Source of the DNA: Flammeovirga pectinis
GTDB taxonomy: Bacteria > Bacteroidota > Bacteroidia > Cytophagales > Flammeovirgaceae
NCBI RefSeq assembly: GCF_003970675.1
Contig: NZ_CP034562.1
Location: forward strand, 4,535,501 to 4,599,500
Direction: 5' to 3'
DNA: 64,000 nt
The notes under the pieces are model-generated. The model searched no databases, had not been told where the DNA came from, and saw only the letters and a list, made by a program, of their open reading frames with translations. Both the position numbers and the translations under genes were made by a program. Positions 45,701-55,033 of this stretch are shown here, piece by piece (the first letter of the stretch is position 1; every line of letters starts with the position of its first letter).

Positions 45701-47397
45701 TTGCCAATAGCTAATATACCATTTGCAACAAATACCATAGGAGCATTCCAGTTGATTGTTACTTCATTAGTAGAATAACTACACCAATCATCAAAATAAC
45801 GTTTAGCAGGAATATTTGAATTTGGGTGGAAACATTCGCCTCCTGGTAATGATGCATTTTGAGCACCACCAACAACCATACCCGGTACAGGTTCAAAAAT
45901 ACCATCTGCCTGACTTGGTCTGTGATGAGGGTGCATTGGTCTGTTTTCTCCAAAACCTGTGAAATAGCTCATACCTGTAGGGTTTTTACCTAAAATATAA
46001 TCTAAACTAGATTGAGCAACAGATAAATGATCACTGTTTCCTGTTAATTCATAACCATAAAGAGCAATCATGCCATCATTTAAGAAATTGGCATTATTAC
46101 CCCAGTTAAAAGATGTTTCAACAACTTTATATGGAGAGCTATTAAATTCTCCAATTTTCATATTTGCATAATTAATCACACGAGATTCAACTTCTGCGAT
46201 ATTAGCAGCACTTGTTAAGTTATCTTTATTTGCTATAAGCGAAAGGTAACCAAGAGGAGCGACATCTGGCCAACCAGGAACGCGCATTCCGTGATTTAAT
46301 AGGTTAGATGCATTCCAATACGAATCTTGTCCTGTTGTAATATATAATTCGATGGCAGCCCATGCTTTCTCATCAGATAAATTATTATCACCATAAGTTC
46401 CTGTATGTACATCACCTGGGTTATCAAAAGTAATATTATCATTATTTGCTCCCCAGTTCCAAGCACGTTCAGCAGCAGTAAGACATTGTTGTGCATAAGC
46501 AGCATCATAAGGAGCGTAAACTCTTGCAGCTTGTGCCATTAATGCAGCAAAATCGAATGTTGCAGCCGTAGCTTTACCAATTACATATCTTTGTTGATGT
46601 GCAGCACTTGGCATTACTTCGCCTTCAAAACCTAATGTTGTCATCTTATGGTATACACCTCCGTCACTTGGGTCTTGCATTTGTAATAACCAATCAAGAT
46701 TCCATTTCGCTTCGTCTAAAATGTCGGGCATATTATTTCCGCTTTCAGGAATATTTACATCGAAATCTGCTGAAAATTCAGGATACATTTCATAAAATGC
46801 CATTAACGTCCAAGTAGAAATACCTGAGTTAACAACATATTTACCGTAATCACCCGCATCGTACCAACCTTTTGGAGCAGAGAAAGTAGAACCTACCGCT
46901 CTACCACCTCCAGCAGAAGAGTGTACTTTTACATTTGTGTCTGGGTGACCAAACCCTCTAGCCCATGTTCCTCCATGTTCTGAAGTAATGCTTGTAGAAG
47001 ATCTTTGGTAATAGTAAAATTTTAGCGATGCAGATGCAACTCCATCATAAACACTCTGACCGATTTCAAACGGGTGAGATTCATTACCGCCTGCTACTAT
47101 CTTGTAAGTTCCAGCAGTTTCTACTGCAGAGAAATCTGCAGTAGCGAATGATTCTTGTGCTTCTTGCCAATTTATAGAAGAGCTTAATGTACCATTAAAT
47201 ACTACAGCATTGGTGTTAGTATTTACTACTTGGAAAGATCCGCTTCCGTTGGGTACTTGGGCAAGTTTAGTACTTGAGGGTAAAAAACCTGTTTGGTTTA
47301 CATTTATATCTTGAGCCTGAAGGGTCAAGCCTTGCATAGCCGTGCAAGAAATCAAGAATAGTGCTTTTAAATAAATAGTGTTGAAAAATCTTTTCAT
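42796..47397 (-). CDS. Multi-modular GH9 endoglucanase, T9SS secreted
   Basis: Cellulase-type GH9 protein of 1533 residues. Signal peptide (about 1-29), N-terminal Ig-like CelD domain (about 30-112), then the GH9 barrel (about 115-565): Asp180/Asp183 in GWYDAGDYGKYV as base, HHRPS (491-495), and Glu545 in YSTNEVTINWNAP as acid. Downstream, by residue: an Ig-like domain (575-650), a CBM11/CIA30-like domain (655-832), an Ig-like segment (845-918), PKD (922-1010), CBM4/9-like (1016-1156; starts LSNGDFSNGFEGW), PKD (1162-1252), CBM6-like (1256-1378), CBM5/12-like (1388-1437; TWEPNTNYPVGTVVSY) and a type IX sorting domain (1455-1533; SLYPNPAQHEIILSG). Secreted enzyme for cellulose or mixed-linkage glucan; substrate inferred from GH9. 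Divergent from an AraC gene. Confidence 0.92.
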   Translation of the reverse strand: MKRFFNTIYLKALFLISCTAMQGLTLQAQDINVNQTGFLPSSTKLAQVPNGSGSFQVVNTNTNAVVFNGTLSSSINWQEAQESFATADFSAVETAGTYKIVAGGNESHPFEIGQSVYDGVASASLKFYYYQRSSTSITSEHGGTWARGFGHPDTNVKVHSSAGGGRAVGSTFSAPKGWYDAGDYGKYVVNSGISTWTLMAFYEMYPEFSADFDVNIPESGNNMPDILDEAKWNLDWLLQMQDPSDGGVYHKMTTLGFEGEVMPSAAHQQRYVIGKATAATFDFAALMAQAARVYAPYDAAYAQQCLTAAERAWNWGANNDNITFDNPGDVHTGTYGDNNLSDEKAWAAIELYITTGQDSYWNASNLLNHGMRVPGWPDVAPLGYLSLIANKDNLTSAANIAEVESRVINYANMKIGEFNSSPYKVVETSFNWGNNANFLNDGMIALYGYELTGNSDHLSVAQSSLDYILGKNPTGMSYFTGFGENRPMHPHHRPSQADGIFEPVPGMVVGGAQNASLPGGECFHPNSNIPAKRYFDDWCSYSTNEVTINWNAPMVFVANGILAIGNTDCENPAVVDVLINGESSITIELDESITLSARALNECGGTVRDAVFNWSSNAPNGVFSNTSTLTTEIVTLTVDGISTQVTITVVPENATLVADAENNGITKLNTEWFALDDNGNGGASTITPNATPLPMTSGGAVSTSNSVEVSYVLNEGTLEFNPFVGFGFPLSEEGTGREDIASSTGISFWHKGDAMIVKVPTTSITDFDYYASPVPAHADWTMVELSWNQFSQAGWGDAVSFNATDVTSIQYEVQGPTGTAGTVAVDEIKIEGIVLTLICETPEVATVEISEGDQSIVIDQTFNFTAIVKNGCGQLMQDELITWSANAPNGVYTATTLGASDQVTATAGNVTAVINITVTPNQSPVANAGNNVSTSLINGTAQLTGSGTDPEEDALSYNWIQVDGPSTATILNPTSAITVINDLVLGTYVFELTVTDAVGNTSTDQVNVEVKDVINMLSNGDFSNGFEGWTTYINASATANHDVVDNQLHAVISNGGSDTWHVQYNQGGLEIENGAEYRISFDARSSNNRSIVLSIEKNGEPWTGFFSAQPSLNNRTQQFSYEFTMEEATETNGRVTFNVGNSNIDVFIDNVVLEKLPKANEAPIANAGDNQVLQNGTSVTTLDGSVSNDPDNGPVALTYAWTQTVGPAVTFDNVSVAQPTVSGLQDDTNYEFSLVVSDGEASSSSTVSVSLQGKFTLRIEAEEFSTMSGIQVEPTEDVDGVNNIGWVDSGDFMEYNVNIPGGGEGKLRFRIAADGFDNKSFTVSANGSTLADVNFQATGGWQNWKTISVDATLPSGQTTIRVQASSDGFNMNWLEITNEEGDDDNNDACTTWEPNTNYPVGTVVSYNGNNYTSNNEWNGTAGAPDIAIWGWNAGGSCSSNGRSAAIENTTTLQLEEELSLYPNPAQHEIILSGLGEGQFQVAIYSISGKLENFLSINNAQGSKKLAIDNLKSGLYVIQISGNNFTKSLKFLKK

Positions 47398-47994
47398 TTC
47401 GTTTTTAGTTGGTAGAAATAGTTGTAATAATTACATTTCATATATGCAATGTTATTTTATGTTAGATAAGTAGTGTTCATTATTTGTTTGGAGTTTTACA
47501 TCATTTGTTCATTTATGACTAATACGAATAGATGGTGTAGTTGAATTTGAATCCACATTTATTACGTATTTACGCTTAAAAGATTAATAAAGTAAGGAAG
47601 TGCTATTTCACTATAAAAAATGAGGTGTAAAAGAATAAAAAGCGAATCGAAATTGTATATATTATAATATAGTAGTGAAGTAGAGGTGTAAAATAACATT
47701 ACGTTGTTGTATATTTAAAACGCAGTATATTAGTAGTTTACATAATAAATAAATTACGTTTTATAGCTATTGATATTTGAATAAGCTACTATTTTCAGTA
47801 ATTAAGGAGGTCAAATTTTAAGTTGACTATTTAAAATAGAGTAGACTACTTTTTGTTTTATTATTAACGTTTTTGCATTGAACATAATACTACTATATAA
47901 AATGCTGTGCTGTATTCATTAGTTTACAAATCTTAGTTTAGGATTCCCTCCGTACCTACCTAAAAAATATTGCTTTTTTTCTTAATTTGTCCTT
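47398..47994. other. Divergent intergenic region, GH9 / AraC
   Basis: 597 bases, very AT-rich, with no gene found. It must hold both promoters. TATATATTATAATATA at about 47656 is low-complexity rather than a clear site. Confidence 0.4.
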
Positions 47995-48846
47995 ATGTCA
48001 AAAGAAAAAAGACAAAGTTTTAAATATAGAGGAAGACCTTTAGTAGAGAAAGTGTCTATATCTGTACCCTATACTAAGGAAGGAGTTTTCCAAAATGAAG
48101 GCTGTTTTCTGTACGTTAAAGATGCTACAGTGAAGCTTCATTCGGCCCACGAAAGAATTGAAGTAAAACAAAAAGAAGCAATTCTATTAAAATGTGATAC
48201 TTACTTTTTAGAATTTATTGGCCGTGAAAATGAAGGAGATGTAGATGTTATTGCATTTCATTTGTTTCCAGATGTATTAAAGAGGTTATATATAAATGAA
48301 TTACCCTCCTTAATAGAAAAAAAGATAAGTAACCCCGAAACAAAGCATATTGTTGATGAAACAATTGTAGCGAGGTTTATTGATTCTCTAGAATTTTATT
48401 TTGATAATCCCTCTCTAGTCAATGATGATCTTTTAGAGTTAAAAATCAAAGAATTGGTGTTGTTACTTGTACAAACTAAAAATGTAACATCGGTGCTAGA
48501 ATTAGTAACTGATTTATATTCTCCAAGGAAATCAAAATTAAAGAAAGTAATAGAGTTGCATACCTTTTCAAACCTCTCATTAGAAGAACTGGCGAAAATG
48601 TGTGATATGAGCTTATCGTCATTTAAAAGAGAATTCCAAAAAACATTTAATGAAACACCATCTCGCTATATCACTTCACAAAGAATAAACAAGGCAAAAG
48701 AATTATTATCATTTTCTGAATTACATATTAATGAAATCGCTTACGAAGTAGGTTATAATGACCCGTTATACTTTACAAGAATTTTCAAGAAAAAAGAAGG
48801 CCATTCTCCAACTCAATTCAGGGAGCATTTAAATATGCTTGGGTAG
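47995..48846 (+). CDS. AraC-family transcriptional regulator
   Basis: A 283-residue regulator with a C-terminal AraC domain: LSLEELAKMCDMSLSSFKRE (first HTH) and INEIAYEVGYNDPLYFTRIF (second), ending GHSPTQFREH. The N-terminal half contains a cupin-like sensing region (EAILLKCDTYFLEF). It is divergent from the GH9 gene and 161 bases upstream of ahpC on the same strand, so it could control either. Which one cannot be decided from sequence; ahpC has its own promoter. Confidence 0.88.
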   Translation: MSKEKRQSFKYRGRPLVEKVSISVPYTKEGVFQNEGCFLYVKDATVKLHSAHERIEVKQKEAILLKCDTYFLEFIGRENEGDVDVIAFHLFPDVLKRLYINELPSLIEKKISNPETKHIVDETIVARFIDSLEFYFDNPSLVNDDLLELKIKELVLLLVQTKNVTSVLELVTDLYSPRKSKLKKVIELHTFSNLSLEELAKMCDMSLSSFKREFQKTFNETPSRYITSQRINKAKELLSFSELHINEIAYEVGYNDPLYFTRIFKKKEGHSPTQFREHLNMLG

Positions 48847-48931
48847 TAGTTTATCATTATCTATATTTTAAAAAGGTACTGATTTATCTTTTGATATAGT
48901 TTTTATTTATATCATTATAAAAACAATCAAT

Positions 48932-48962
48932 TTTACAAATAGTTAAATCTGTCGTAAGTTTG
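48932..48962 (+). promoter_or_regulatory. Promoter of ahpC
   Basis: TAAGTTTG (48955-48962) fits the -7 consensus exactly; TTTA at 48932-48935, 19 bases upstream, is one base off the TTTG -33 element. The ATG is at 49008. Confidence 0.5.
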
Positions 48963-49007
48963 TAACACAATAAATCGAAAGAGTAATCAATTAAAATTAA
49001 TATAGAT

Positions 49008-49571
49008 ATGTCACAAATAGGAAAACAAGTAGTAGACTTCAAAGTTCAAGCATTTGCAAACAACCAATTCGAAACAGTAACAAAAGCTGATGTTTTAGGA
49101 AAATGGTCTATCTTCTTCTTTTACCCAGCTGACTTCACTTTTGTTTGTCCAACTGAACTAGAAGACTTGGCTAACTTGTACGAAGATTTTAAAGCAACAG
49201 GGACAGAAATTTATTCTGTATCAACAGATACACATTTTGTTCATAAAGCATGGCAAGATACTTCAGATACAATCAAAAAAATTAATTACCCAATGTTAGC
49301 AGACCCAACTGGTGTTTTATCAAGAGGTTTTGATGTTATGATTGAGGAAGACGGAATGGCTGAAAGAGGTACTTTTATAGTAAACCCAGAAGGCGAAATC
49401 GTTTCTTATGAGGTGGTAGCTGGCAACGTAGGTAGAAATGCTGAAGAGTTATTAAGAAAATTAAAAGCATTACAATTTGTAGCTGCTAATCCTGCAGAAG
49501 TTTGTCCTGCAAAATGGAAAGAAGGTAACGAAACTTTAAAGCCTAGTATTGATCTTGTAGGTTTAATCTAA
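49008..49571 (+). CDS. ahpC: Peroxiredoxin AhpC
   Basis: A 187-residue typical 2-Cys peroxiredoxin that reduces hydrogen peroxide and organic hydroperoxides. Peroxidatic Cys47 is in DFTFVCPTELED; resolving Cys166 is in AEVCPAKW near the C-terminus. Full length for AhpC. The reductase partner AhpF is 116 bases downstream, as in most bacteria. Likely induced by peroxide, though the regulator here is not evident. Confidence 0.97.
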   Translation: MSQIGKQVVDFKVQAFANNQFETVTKADVLGKWSIFFFYPADFTFVCPTELEDLANLYEDFKATGTEIYSVSTDTHFVHKAWQDTSDTIKKINYPMLADPTGVLSRGFDVMIEEDGMAERGTFIVNPEGEIVSYEVVAGNVGRNAEELLRKLKALQFVAANPAEVCPAKWKEGNETLKPSIDLVGLI

Positions 49572-49687
49572 GCCTTAATATCAATTAACACCTAAACCTA
49601 AAGGTCTATTAAATACGTTACTAGTTAAAGTTACTTATTTGATAGACTCCATTCACTCTTATCAGAAGAAATTAAAAATATATTGTC

Positions 49688-51265
49688 ATGTTAGAACAAG
49701 CATTAAAAGAACAAGTACGAGGATTATTCGGTTACCTAAAAAGCAAATTTACATTTAACGTAATTGTAGCGGCAGATCATAAAAGTAAAAGCGATTTACT
49801 ATCGTTATTAGAAGATGTGGTCGCTACTACAGATAAAATTACATTGAATGTGGCAGAGGGTGAAGGGCTATCTTTTTCAATAGTAAAAGAAGATGTAGAC
49901 TCGGGTATTGTTTTTAGAGCAGTGCCAACCGGACATGAATTTACTTCGTTGTTAATGGCTGTGTTAAACATGGATGGTATTGGTAAAAACCTTCCAGATG
50001 AAATGTTGACAAAACGTATTAAGAACATTTCTGGTAAAGTAGAATTAAAAAGTTATATCTCATTAACGTGTACTAATTGTCCAGAAGTAGTTCAGGCATT
50101 GAACGTAATGGCAATATATAACCCTAACATCAAACACGCTATTATTGATGGGGGTATTAATAAAGAAGAAGTAGAAGCATTGGGTATTCAAGCAGTACCA
50201 ACTGTAACGCTTAATGGTAAACAATTACACGTTGGTAGATCATCTTTGGGTGAGTTACTTGGAAAAATTGAAGAGCAATTAGGTACAACTTTCTCTTTAG
50301 AAGATGCAGAAGAAAAAGAATACGATGTAATTGTTGTTGGAGGTGGACCTGCTGGAGTTTCATCAGCAATTTATTCTGCTAGAAAAGGGTTTTCTGTAGC
50401 CATTATAGCAGGTACTGTTGGAGGTCAGGTAAAAGAAACTGTTTCTATTGAGAACATGATTTCTATATCAAAAACAACAGGCGCAGAATTAACTGCTAAT
50501 TTAAATCAACACTTAAAAGATTATCCAATTGATGTATTGGAGAATAGAATGGTAGAAGGGGTTGAAATTATAGATGGCGTAAAGCATGTAACAACTTCTT
50601 TAGGAGAGAAATTCTCTACACCTGCGTTAATTATTGCTACAGGTGCAAGTTGGAGAAAACTTGGTGTACCTGGCGAGACAGAATATATTGGTTCTGGTGT
50701 TGCCTTTTGTACACACTGTGATGCTCCTTATTTTAAAGGTAAAAAAGTGGTTGTTGTAGGTGGAGGTAACTCTGGTTTAGAAGCAGCAATCGATTTATCT
50801 TCTATTGCCGCTGAGGTAACTGTTTTAGAATTTATGGATACACTTAAAGGAGATCAAGTTTTACAAGATAAAGTAAATAGCCTTTCTAATGTAGCTGTAA
50901 TTACAAATGCAAAAACGTTAGAGGTAGATGGCGATGGCAAACAAGTTACTGGCTTGAAATACGAAAACCGTGAGAATGGTAATGTAGAAACAGTTGTAAC
51001 AGATGGTGTATTTGTACAAATTGGTTTAACTGCAAATAGTGGAGCATTTAAAGAAATTTTGGATACAAACCGTATGGGTGAAATCGAAATTGATGCACAT
51101 TGCAGAACAAAAGTAGCAGGTGTTTATGCCGCTGGCGATGTATCTATTGTACCTTACAAACAAATTGTAATTGCAATGGGAGAAGGTTCTAAAGCTGCTC
51201 TTTCTGCTTTTGAAGATAAGATTAAAAATAAACAACTATCTAATGAGTCAACTTTGGCTTATTAG
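49688..51265 (+). CDS. ahpF: Alkyl hydroperoxide reductase subunit F
   Basis: A 525-residue flavoprotein that passes electrons from NADH to AhpC. N-terminal thioredoxin-like domain with Cys128-x-x-Cys131 (TCTNCPE), FAD-binding [17 protein letters not shown] (216-232), redox-active Cys341-x-x-Cys344 ([10 protein letters not shown]) and NAD-binding [15 protein letters not shown] (about 354-368). Full-length AhpF. Second gene of an ahpC-ahpF operon; the gap of 116 bases has no terminator. Confidence 0.97.
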   Translation: MLEQALKEQVRGLFGYLKSKFTFNVIVAADHKSKSDLLSLLEDVVATTDKITLNVAEGEGLSFSIVKEDVDSGIVFRAVPTGHEFTSLLMAVLNMDGIGKNLPDEMLTKRIKNISGKVELKSYISLTCTNCPEVVQALNVMAIYNPNIKHAIIDGGINKEEVEALGIQAVPTVTLNGKQLHVGRSSLGELLGKIEEQLGTTFSLEDAEEKEYDVIVVGGGPAGVSSAIYSARKGFSVAIIAGTVGGQVKETVSIENMISISKTTGAELTANLNQHLKDYPIDVLENRMVEGVEIIDGVKHVTTSLGEKFSTPALIIATGASWRKLGVPGETEYIGSGVAFCTHCDAPYFKGKKVVVVGGGNSGLEAAIDLSSIAAEVTVLEFMDTLKGDQVLQDKVNSLSNVAVITNAKTLEVDGDGKQVTGLKYENRENGNVETVVTDGVFVQIGLTANSGAFKEILDTNRMGEIEIDAHCRTKVAGVYAAGDVSIVPYKQIVIAMGEGSKAALSAFEDKIKNKQLSNESTLAY

Positions 51266-51336
51266 TAATAAAATATAAATAATCGGTTGATATTAATTTA
51301 TGATGCTCTGTAAAAGACATCGTAAATACATTAGAC

Positions 51337-52311
51337 TTTATCACGGTTAATTTATTAAAGTTCTGAATCTAATCCTTAAGTTATGTAATCCAACACCTAT
51401 TTTTATCAGGTAATCATGTATTTCGGAAGACCTAAGGTTTATTTTTTGACTTAAAACTTTAAGACGTTTCACACCTGAAAAAGCATGTTCCACTCTAATT
51501 CTTAAACTGGATATTCCTTTATTAATCTGTTTTTGAAGAGGTGATAGTTTCACTTTTTTAGATGTTTTATAGGGGAGAATTACATTTTCGTGTTCTTTAT
51601 CTGCACCTAAAAAGCCTAAGTCTACAAGTATATTTATAGAGGATTCTTTCACGATAATATCATCCCATATACTTTTATCATGGGCACTTCCTTCATAAGT
51701 GTTACTGATAAAATGAATGAAACCACTTTCATCTGTGAAAGCAAGGTTTTTAACAGTGTGAGCCTTCTTCTTTCCACTATAAAACTCCTTTTGAACATCA
51801 TAATCTATACTTCTATTGATTTGCCTTTCAGTAACATCACAAAGTATTGAATTTAAATTTGAAGGTATTATAAATGGCTCATTTGAATCGGGTAATAAAA
51901 AGCATTTACGTAAACTTTCAATCAGAATTGGTAATAGAAAGTTAACCCATTCACTTACTTTGGCTTGACTTATTTTAAAGTAGGAACCAAAAAACACCTG
52001 TCTAGGATGTTCTTTTAGATAGATTAGAATGAATTCTAATTTTTTGGAACTACCATAAAGACTTGAAAGACGAGATTCTTTAAACTTTGGATAAGCTCTT
52101 TTCTTTCCTTTTAATGTGTAGTTAGAAATTTTCATTTCAACTTGATATGAAAACTCTTTCAATAAAAAATCAAATTCCGTTTGAGTTAATGAGGTTAATG
52201 AATTAATTTTATCCAAAATGGCTAAGGTTATAATAGTTTTGTTTGTGTAGGAACTACAAAACTAAAACTTTAAGCCATTTTTTCTTTTTATAAGAAATTA
52301 ACCGTGATAAA
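51337..52311. mobile_element. IS5-group insertion sequence
   Basis: Perfect 17-base terminal inverted repeats, TTTATCACGGTTAATTT, at 51337-51353 and 52295-52311, enclosing one transposase gene on the minus strand. A TA dinucleotide lies just outside each TCACGG end and may be the target duplication, but longer duplications are not visible. Inserted between ahpF and the membrane/protease gene string. Confidence 0.88.
51347..52216 (-). CDS. IS5-family DDE transposase
   Basis: A 289-residue transposase of the DDE_Tnp_4 type. N-terminal helical DNA-binding part, then the catalytic triad: Asp127 (ILCDVTER), Asp199 (LVDLGFLG) and Glu243 (RVEHAFSGVKR). SAHDKSIWDD between the two Asp is also typical. 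The frame is intact and flanked by perfect inverted repeats, so this element may still be able to move. Confidence 0.9.
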   Translation of the reverse strand: MDKINSLTSLTQTEFDFLLKEFSYQVEMKISNYTLKGKKRAYPKFKESRLSSLYGSSKKLEFILIYLKEHPRQVFFGSYFKISQAKVSEWVNFLLPILIESLRKCFLLPDSNEPFIIPSNLNSILCDVTERQINRSIDYDVQKEFYSGKKKAHTVKNLAFTDESGFIHFISNTYEGSAHDKSIWDDIIVKESSINILVDLGFLGADKEHENVILPYKTSKKVKLSPLQKQINKGISSLRIRVEHAFSGVKRLKVLSQKINLRSSEIHDYLIKIGVGLHNLRIRFRTLIN

Positions 52312-52552
52312 CTCTATTGAACACAAAAAAATATATAATATAATAAGTAGAGTAGTTAATGATGTGTTTTTTAGCTTTTTTTCTTTTCTAATTATAGGTT
52401 TTTTTTTCGATAATTCTTTTTCTACTATTAAATTTTCAAACACTATTCTCACGTTCGTTGGAATAGTGATTTTGTTCATTCTCGTTGAATTAATAATTAG
52501 TTTTTTTATTTCATTTATCAATCTTATTAGATGTCACTTATTACAAGAATAA
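52304..52552 (+). CDS. Small two-helix membrane protein (start unsure)
   Basis: An 82-residue frame with two strong hydrophobic segments (FFSFFSFLIIGFFFD and TILTFVGIVILFILVELI). The only upstream start is a GTG at 52304 that lies inside the right terminal repeat of the IS5 element, so the natural start was probably altered or removed by the insertion; reconstructing the pre-insertion DNA puts an in-frame stop just upstream. It overlaps the next gene by 22 bases, suggesting real coupling to it. Confidence 0.5.
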   Translation: MINSIEHKKIYNIISRVVNDVFFSFFSFLIIGFFFDNSFSTIKFSNTILTFVGIVILFILVELIISFFISFINLIRCHLLQE

Positions 52553-53085
52553 AAATACTTGCCATCACAATATTTTCTACCGTTTTCTTCTCTTACAAAC
52601 TGATTTCTAATAACTTTTATAAAAAAGAAAAGTTTAATGAATGGCAATCGTTAAAATGGAACCATTTCAAAGGTGTTTCTAGACCATTTTCAAAATATTC
52701 TGCTGGAATTCTTTGTGAAATAAAATTAGAATTTGACTCTTCTAAAAAACCTAACTACTCTGCAAAGGCGATACAAAATCAGACTCTTTCTTGGGTAAAT
52801 TGGAGTGATATAACATCTACAAACTCATCATATATATTAGAACATGAACAATATCATTTTAATATAACAGAAATCTTTGCTCGAAAATTAAATGAACAGC
52901 TAAGTCAACAAAAAACCATTTCTAGAAAAGATGTACTTCAGCTTCTCATGAATTATAATATTGAACATAATAAAGAACAACAAAAATATGACAATGAAAC
53001 AAAGCATAGTTTGTTAAGAAGTCAACAAATGTATTGGCAATATAAAATTGATTCAATATTATCATATCAAGAGGTAAGCCTTTAA
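52531..53085 (+). CDS. DUF922-type metalloprotease-like protein
   Basis: A 184-residue exported protein: hydrophobic N-terminal segment (about 5-22) and a zinc-protease motif HEQYH at 105-109 (HExxH) within SSYILEHEQYHFNITEIFAR, typical of DUF922, a family described as putative secreted zinc proteases. The second half is helical and charged. Overlaps the small membrane protein gene and precedes the CPBP protease by 19 bases, so three membrane/protease genes form an operon. Substrate unknown. Confidence 0.78.
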   Translation: MSLITRIKILAITIFSTVFFSYKLISNNFYKKEKFNEWQSLKWNHFKGVSRPFSKYSAGILCEIKLEFDSSKKPNYSAKAIQNQTLSWVNWSDITSTNSSYILEHEQYHFNITEIFARKLNEQLSQQKTISRKDVLQLLMNYNIEHNKEQQKYDNETKHSLLRSQQMYWQYKIDSILSYQEVSL

Positions 53086-53104
53086 TTTGAATAAAAACTA
53101 AATT

Positions 53105-53701
53105 ATGCAAACCCTATTAAACTTCCTTATTGGCTGTATATTGGCTTGTATTTCTTTTTGCATAATTATTTCGTTTGAAATTGATTTTAAGGATATAGCT
53201 ATAAATGATACTTTTAATTATTCTGATCTATTAAAAGGAGCAAGATATAGCTTATTTATAGCTGTAGCAGAAGAATTATTATTTAGATATTTACCTTTAA
53301 GAAACTATATCAACCTAAAAAAGAAGTTCTCTTTAAGAAAGCTAACTATGATTGGAGTTAGTACTTCATTATTATTTGGGATTCTTCATTTGAATTTTGA
53401 TCAATTCCCTAAATTACAAATACTAATTTTTATTTCTGCTATCAGCCTCTTCTTAGCTACTATTTGGTCAAAAAGTATTTCAACAGCTATTGGAATGCAT
53501 TGGTCTTGGAATCTTATTCAAGGAGTCATTTTTAATTTCGAAGGAAGTGGAAAAAGCTTAAAAGCAATGTTATTAACTGAAGTAGATCATACTTTTCTTC
53601 CTGAAATGAGTAACTTAATTATACTCACTACGCTATTTGAGATTGTAATACTATATCTGATATATAAAATTATACTTAATAAAAAATCAATAGCGTCCTA
53701 A
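53105..53701 (+). CDS. CPBP-family intramembrane protease (C-terminus altered by IS4)
   Basis: A 198-residue polytopic membrane protein of the CPBP (CAAX protease and bacteriocin-processing) family. Motif 1 is Glu56-Glu57-x3-Arg61 (AEELLFR), motif 2 His95 (GILHLNF), motif 3 MHWSWNLIQG (His132, Asn136). The last four residues (SIAS) and the stop codon come from the inverted repeat of the inserted IS4 element. Before insertion the gene would have ended at TGA after LNKK, with that TGA overlapping the ATG of the gene now at 55034. Known relatives act in prenyl-protein processing or self-immunity to bacteriocins. Confidence 0.85.
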   Translation: MQTLLNFLIGCILACISFCIIISFEIDFKDIAINDTFNYSDLLKGARYSLFIAVAEELLFRYLPLRNYINLKKKFSLRKLTMIGVSTSLLFGILHLNFDQFPKLQILIFISAISLFLATIWSKSISTAIGMHWSWNLIQGVIFNFEGSGKSLKAMLLTEVDHTFLPEMSNLIILTTLFEIVILYLIYKIILNKKSIAS

Positions 53702-55026
53702 ACGTTTAAAAAAGTGTGAGAATAATTTACGTATCTCAATTACCTTTGAGTTACAACAACGAAAATATAATTCTCACAAATATCAAAGGTAAATTTATTC
53801 TCTCAAATAGTCTCAAAACATGACCGTAATTCTTTCAAAAAATTAGTTACAGAAAAGAAAACTGATAAACATCAAAAAGGCTTTACAAGTTGGACTCACT
53901 TGGTCTCTATGCTTTTTTGTCAATTTGTAAAAAGCCAATCTATTCGTGATATCAGTAATGGTTTGAGGTCAGCAACTGGTAATCTTAATCATTTAGGTAT
54001 ACAAATGTCTCCATCTAAATCAACGATTAGTTACCAAAACAAGAACCGAGATTGGACTTTGTTTAGGGAGTATTATTATAAGCTACTTACTCAATTAGGG
54101 CAGCAAGCAGGCTTTAAGCAAACTAAATTCCGTATAAAATCTAAGATATTCCTATTGGATTCCTCAACCATTAGTCTGTGTTTAAATCTTTTTGATTGGG
54201 TGAAATACAAGACCACTAAAGGAGCTATAAAACTCCACACACTTTTAGATTATGATGGTAATTTACCTGCTTATGTAAATGTTTCTAATGGTGAAACAGC
54301 TGATAACAAAGGAGCCTATGAGATACCTTTATTTGCTAATAGCGTGATTGTTGCCGATAGATATTATAATGATTTTTCTTTATTAAACGTTTGGGACAGC
54401 AAAGGAGTCTTCTTCGTCATAAGACATAAAGAAAACTTACAGTTTAAAACAATTAAAGAATTAGAATTACCAGAGAATAGACATCAGTATATCCTAAAGG
54501 ATGAACTAATTGAAGTTACAGGAACTCAAACAAGTACTAAATATCCTAAAAAACCTAGACGTGTTGTGATTTGGAATGATGAGAATAACCAAACGATAGA
54601 ACTAATCACCAATCAAATGTCTTGGACAGCAAACACAATAAGTGAGCTTTATAAGAGTAGATGGCAGGTTGAAATCTTCTTTCGAGAAATTAAACAGCTT
54701 CTACATATTAAATCTTTTATCGGAACAAGTGAAAATGCTGTAATGATTCAAATTTGGACGGCTTTAATCACAATATTAATTCTAAAATACCTCAAATCGA
54801 TAGGTGAATTTGAGTGGAGGTTATCTAACTTGATCGCATTCATAAGACTCAATTTATTCGTTAAAATTGATCTCAAAAAATGGTTAGATAAACCTTTTGA
54901 AGATCCTCCGAAACCTAGACCAAAATATGTACAAGGGGATTTATTTTAATATTGATTGATTTTATAGACTGACAATAGCTGAAACGTGCATTTTTTTGGA
55001 ATTTGAAAACGTTTAGGACACTATTG
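53688..55026. mobile_element. IS4-group insertion sequence with 9-bp target duplication
   Basis: Inverted repeats beginning CAATAGCGTCCTAAACGTTT (53688) and, on the other strand, CAATAGTGTCCTAAACGTTT (ending 55026). Both ends are flanked by the direct repeat ATAAAAAAT, at 53679-53687 and 55027-55035, a 9-base target duplication. Joining the flanks restores a single copy and an ATGA overlap of two genes. A -7-like TACCTTTG lies at 53741-53748, inside the element. Confidence 0.9.
53900..54949 (+). CDS. IS4-family transposase, start codon lost or unusual
   Basis: A transposase of the IS4 group with the DDE residues Asp87 (FLLDSS), Asp153 (VADRYYND) and Glu258, the last within the Y-x2-R-x3-E-x6-K signature (Tyr251, Arg254, Glu258, Lys265). 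Residue numbers use the TTG at 53900, the first available start. The 43 codons before it are also in frame and encode typical N-terminal sequence (FSQISKVNLFSQI, KKLVTEKKTDKHQKGF) but contain no ATG, GTG or TTG, and are preceded by TAA at 53768. So the true N-terminus is probably disrupted and this copy may be inactive. Confidence 0.82.
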   Translation: MVSMLFCQFVKSQSIRDISNGLRSATGNLNHLGIQMSPSKSTISYQNKNRDWTLFREYYYKLLTQLGQQAGFKQTKFRIKSKIFLLDSSTISLCLNLFDWVKYKTTKGAIKLHTLLDYDGNLPAYVNVSNGETADNKGAYEIPLFANSVIVADRYYNDFSLLNVWDSKGVFFVIRHKENLQFKTIKELELPENRHQYILKDELIEVTGTQTSTKYPKKPRRVVIWNDENNQTIELITNQMSWTANTISELYKSRWQVEIFFREIKQLLHIKSFIGTSENAVMIQIWTALITILILKYLKSIGEFEWRLSNLIAFIRLNLFVKIDLKKWLDKPFEDPPKPRPKYVQGDLF

Positions 55027-55033
55027 ATAAAAA

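Noticed and set aside
28791-47397. Classical polysaccharide utilisation locus around GH81 and GH9
   Set aside because: No SusC/SusD pair; the only TonB receptor is next to a phosphatase.
47400-47990. CRISPR, tRNA or riboswitch in the AT-rich GH9/AraC gap
   Set aside because: No regularly spaced repeats, no cloverleaf arms and no known riboswitch core seen.
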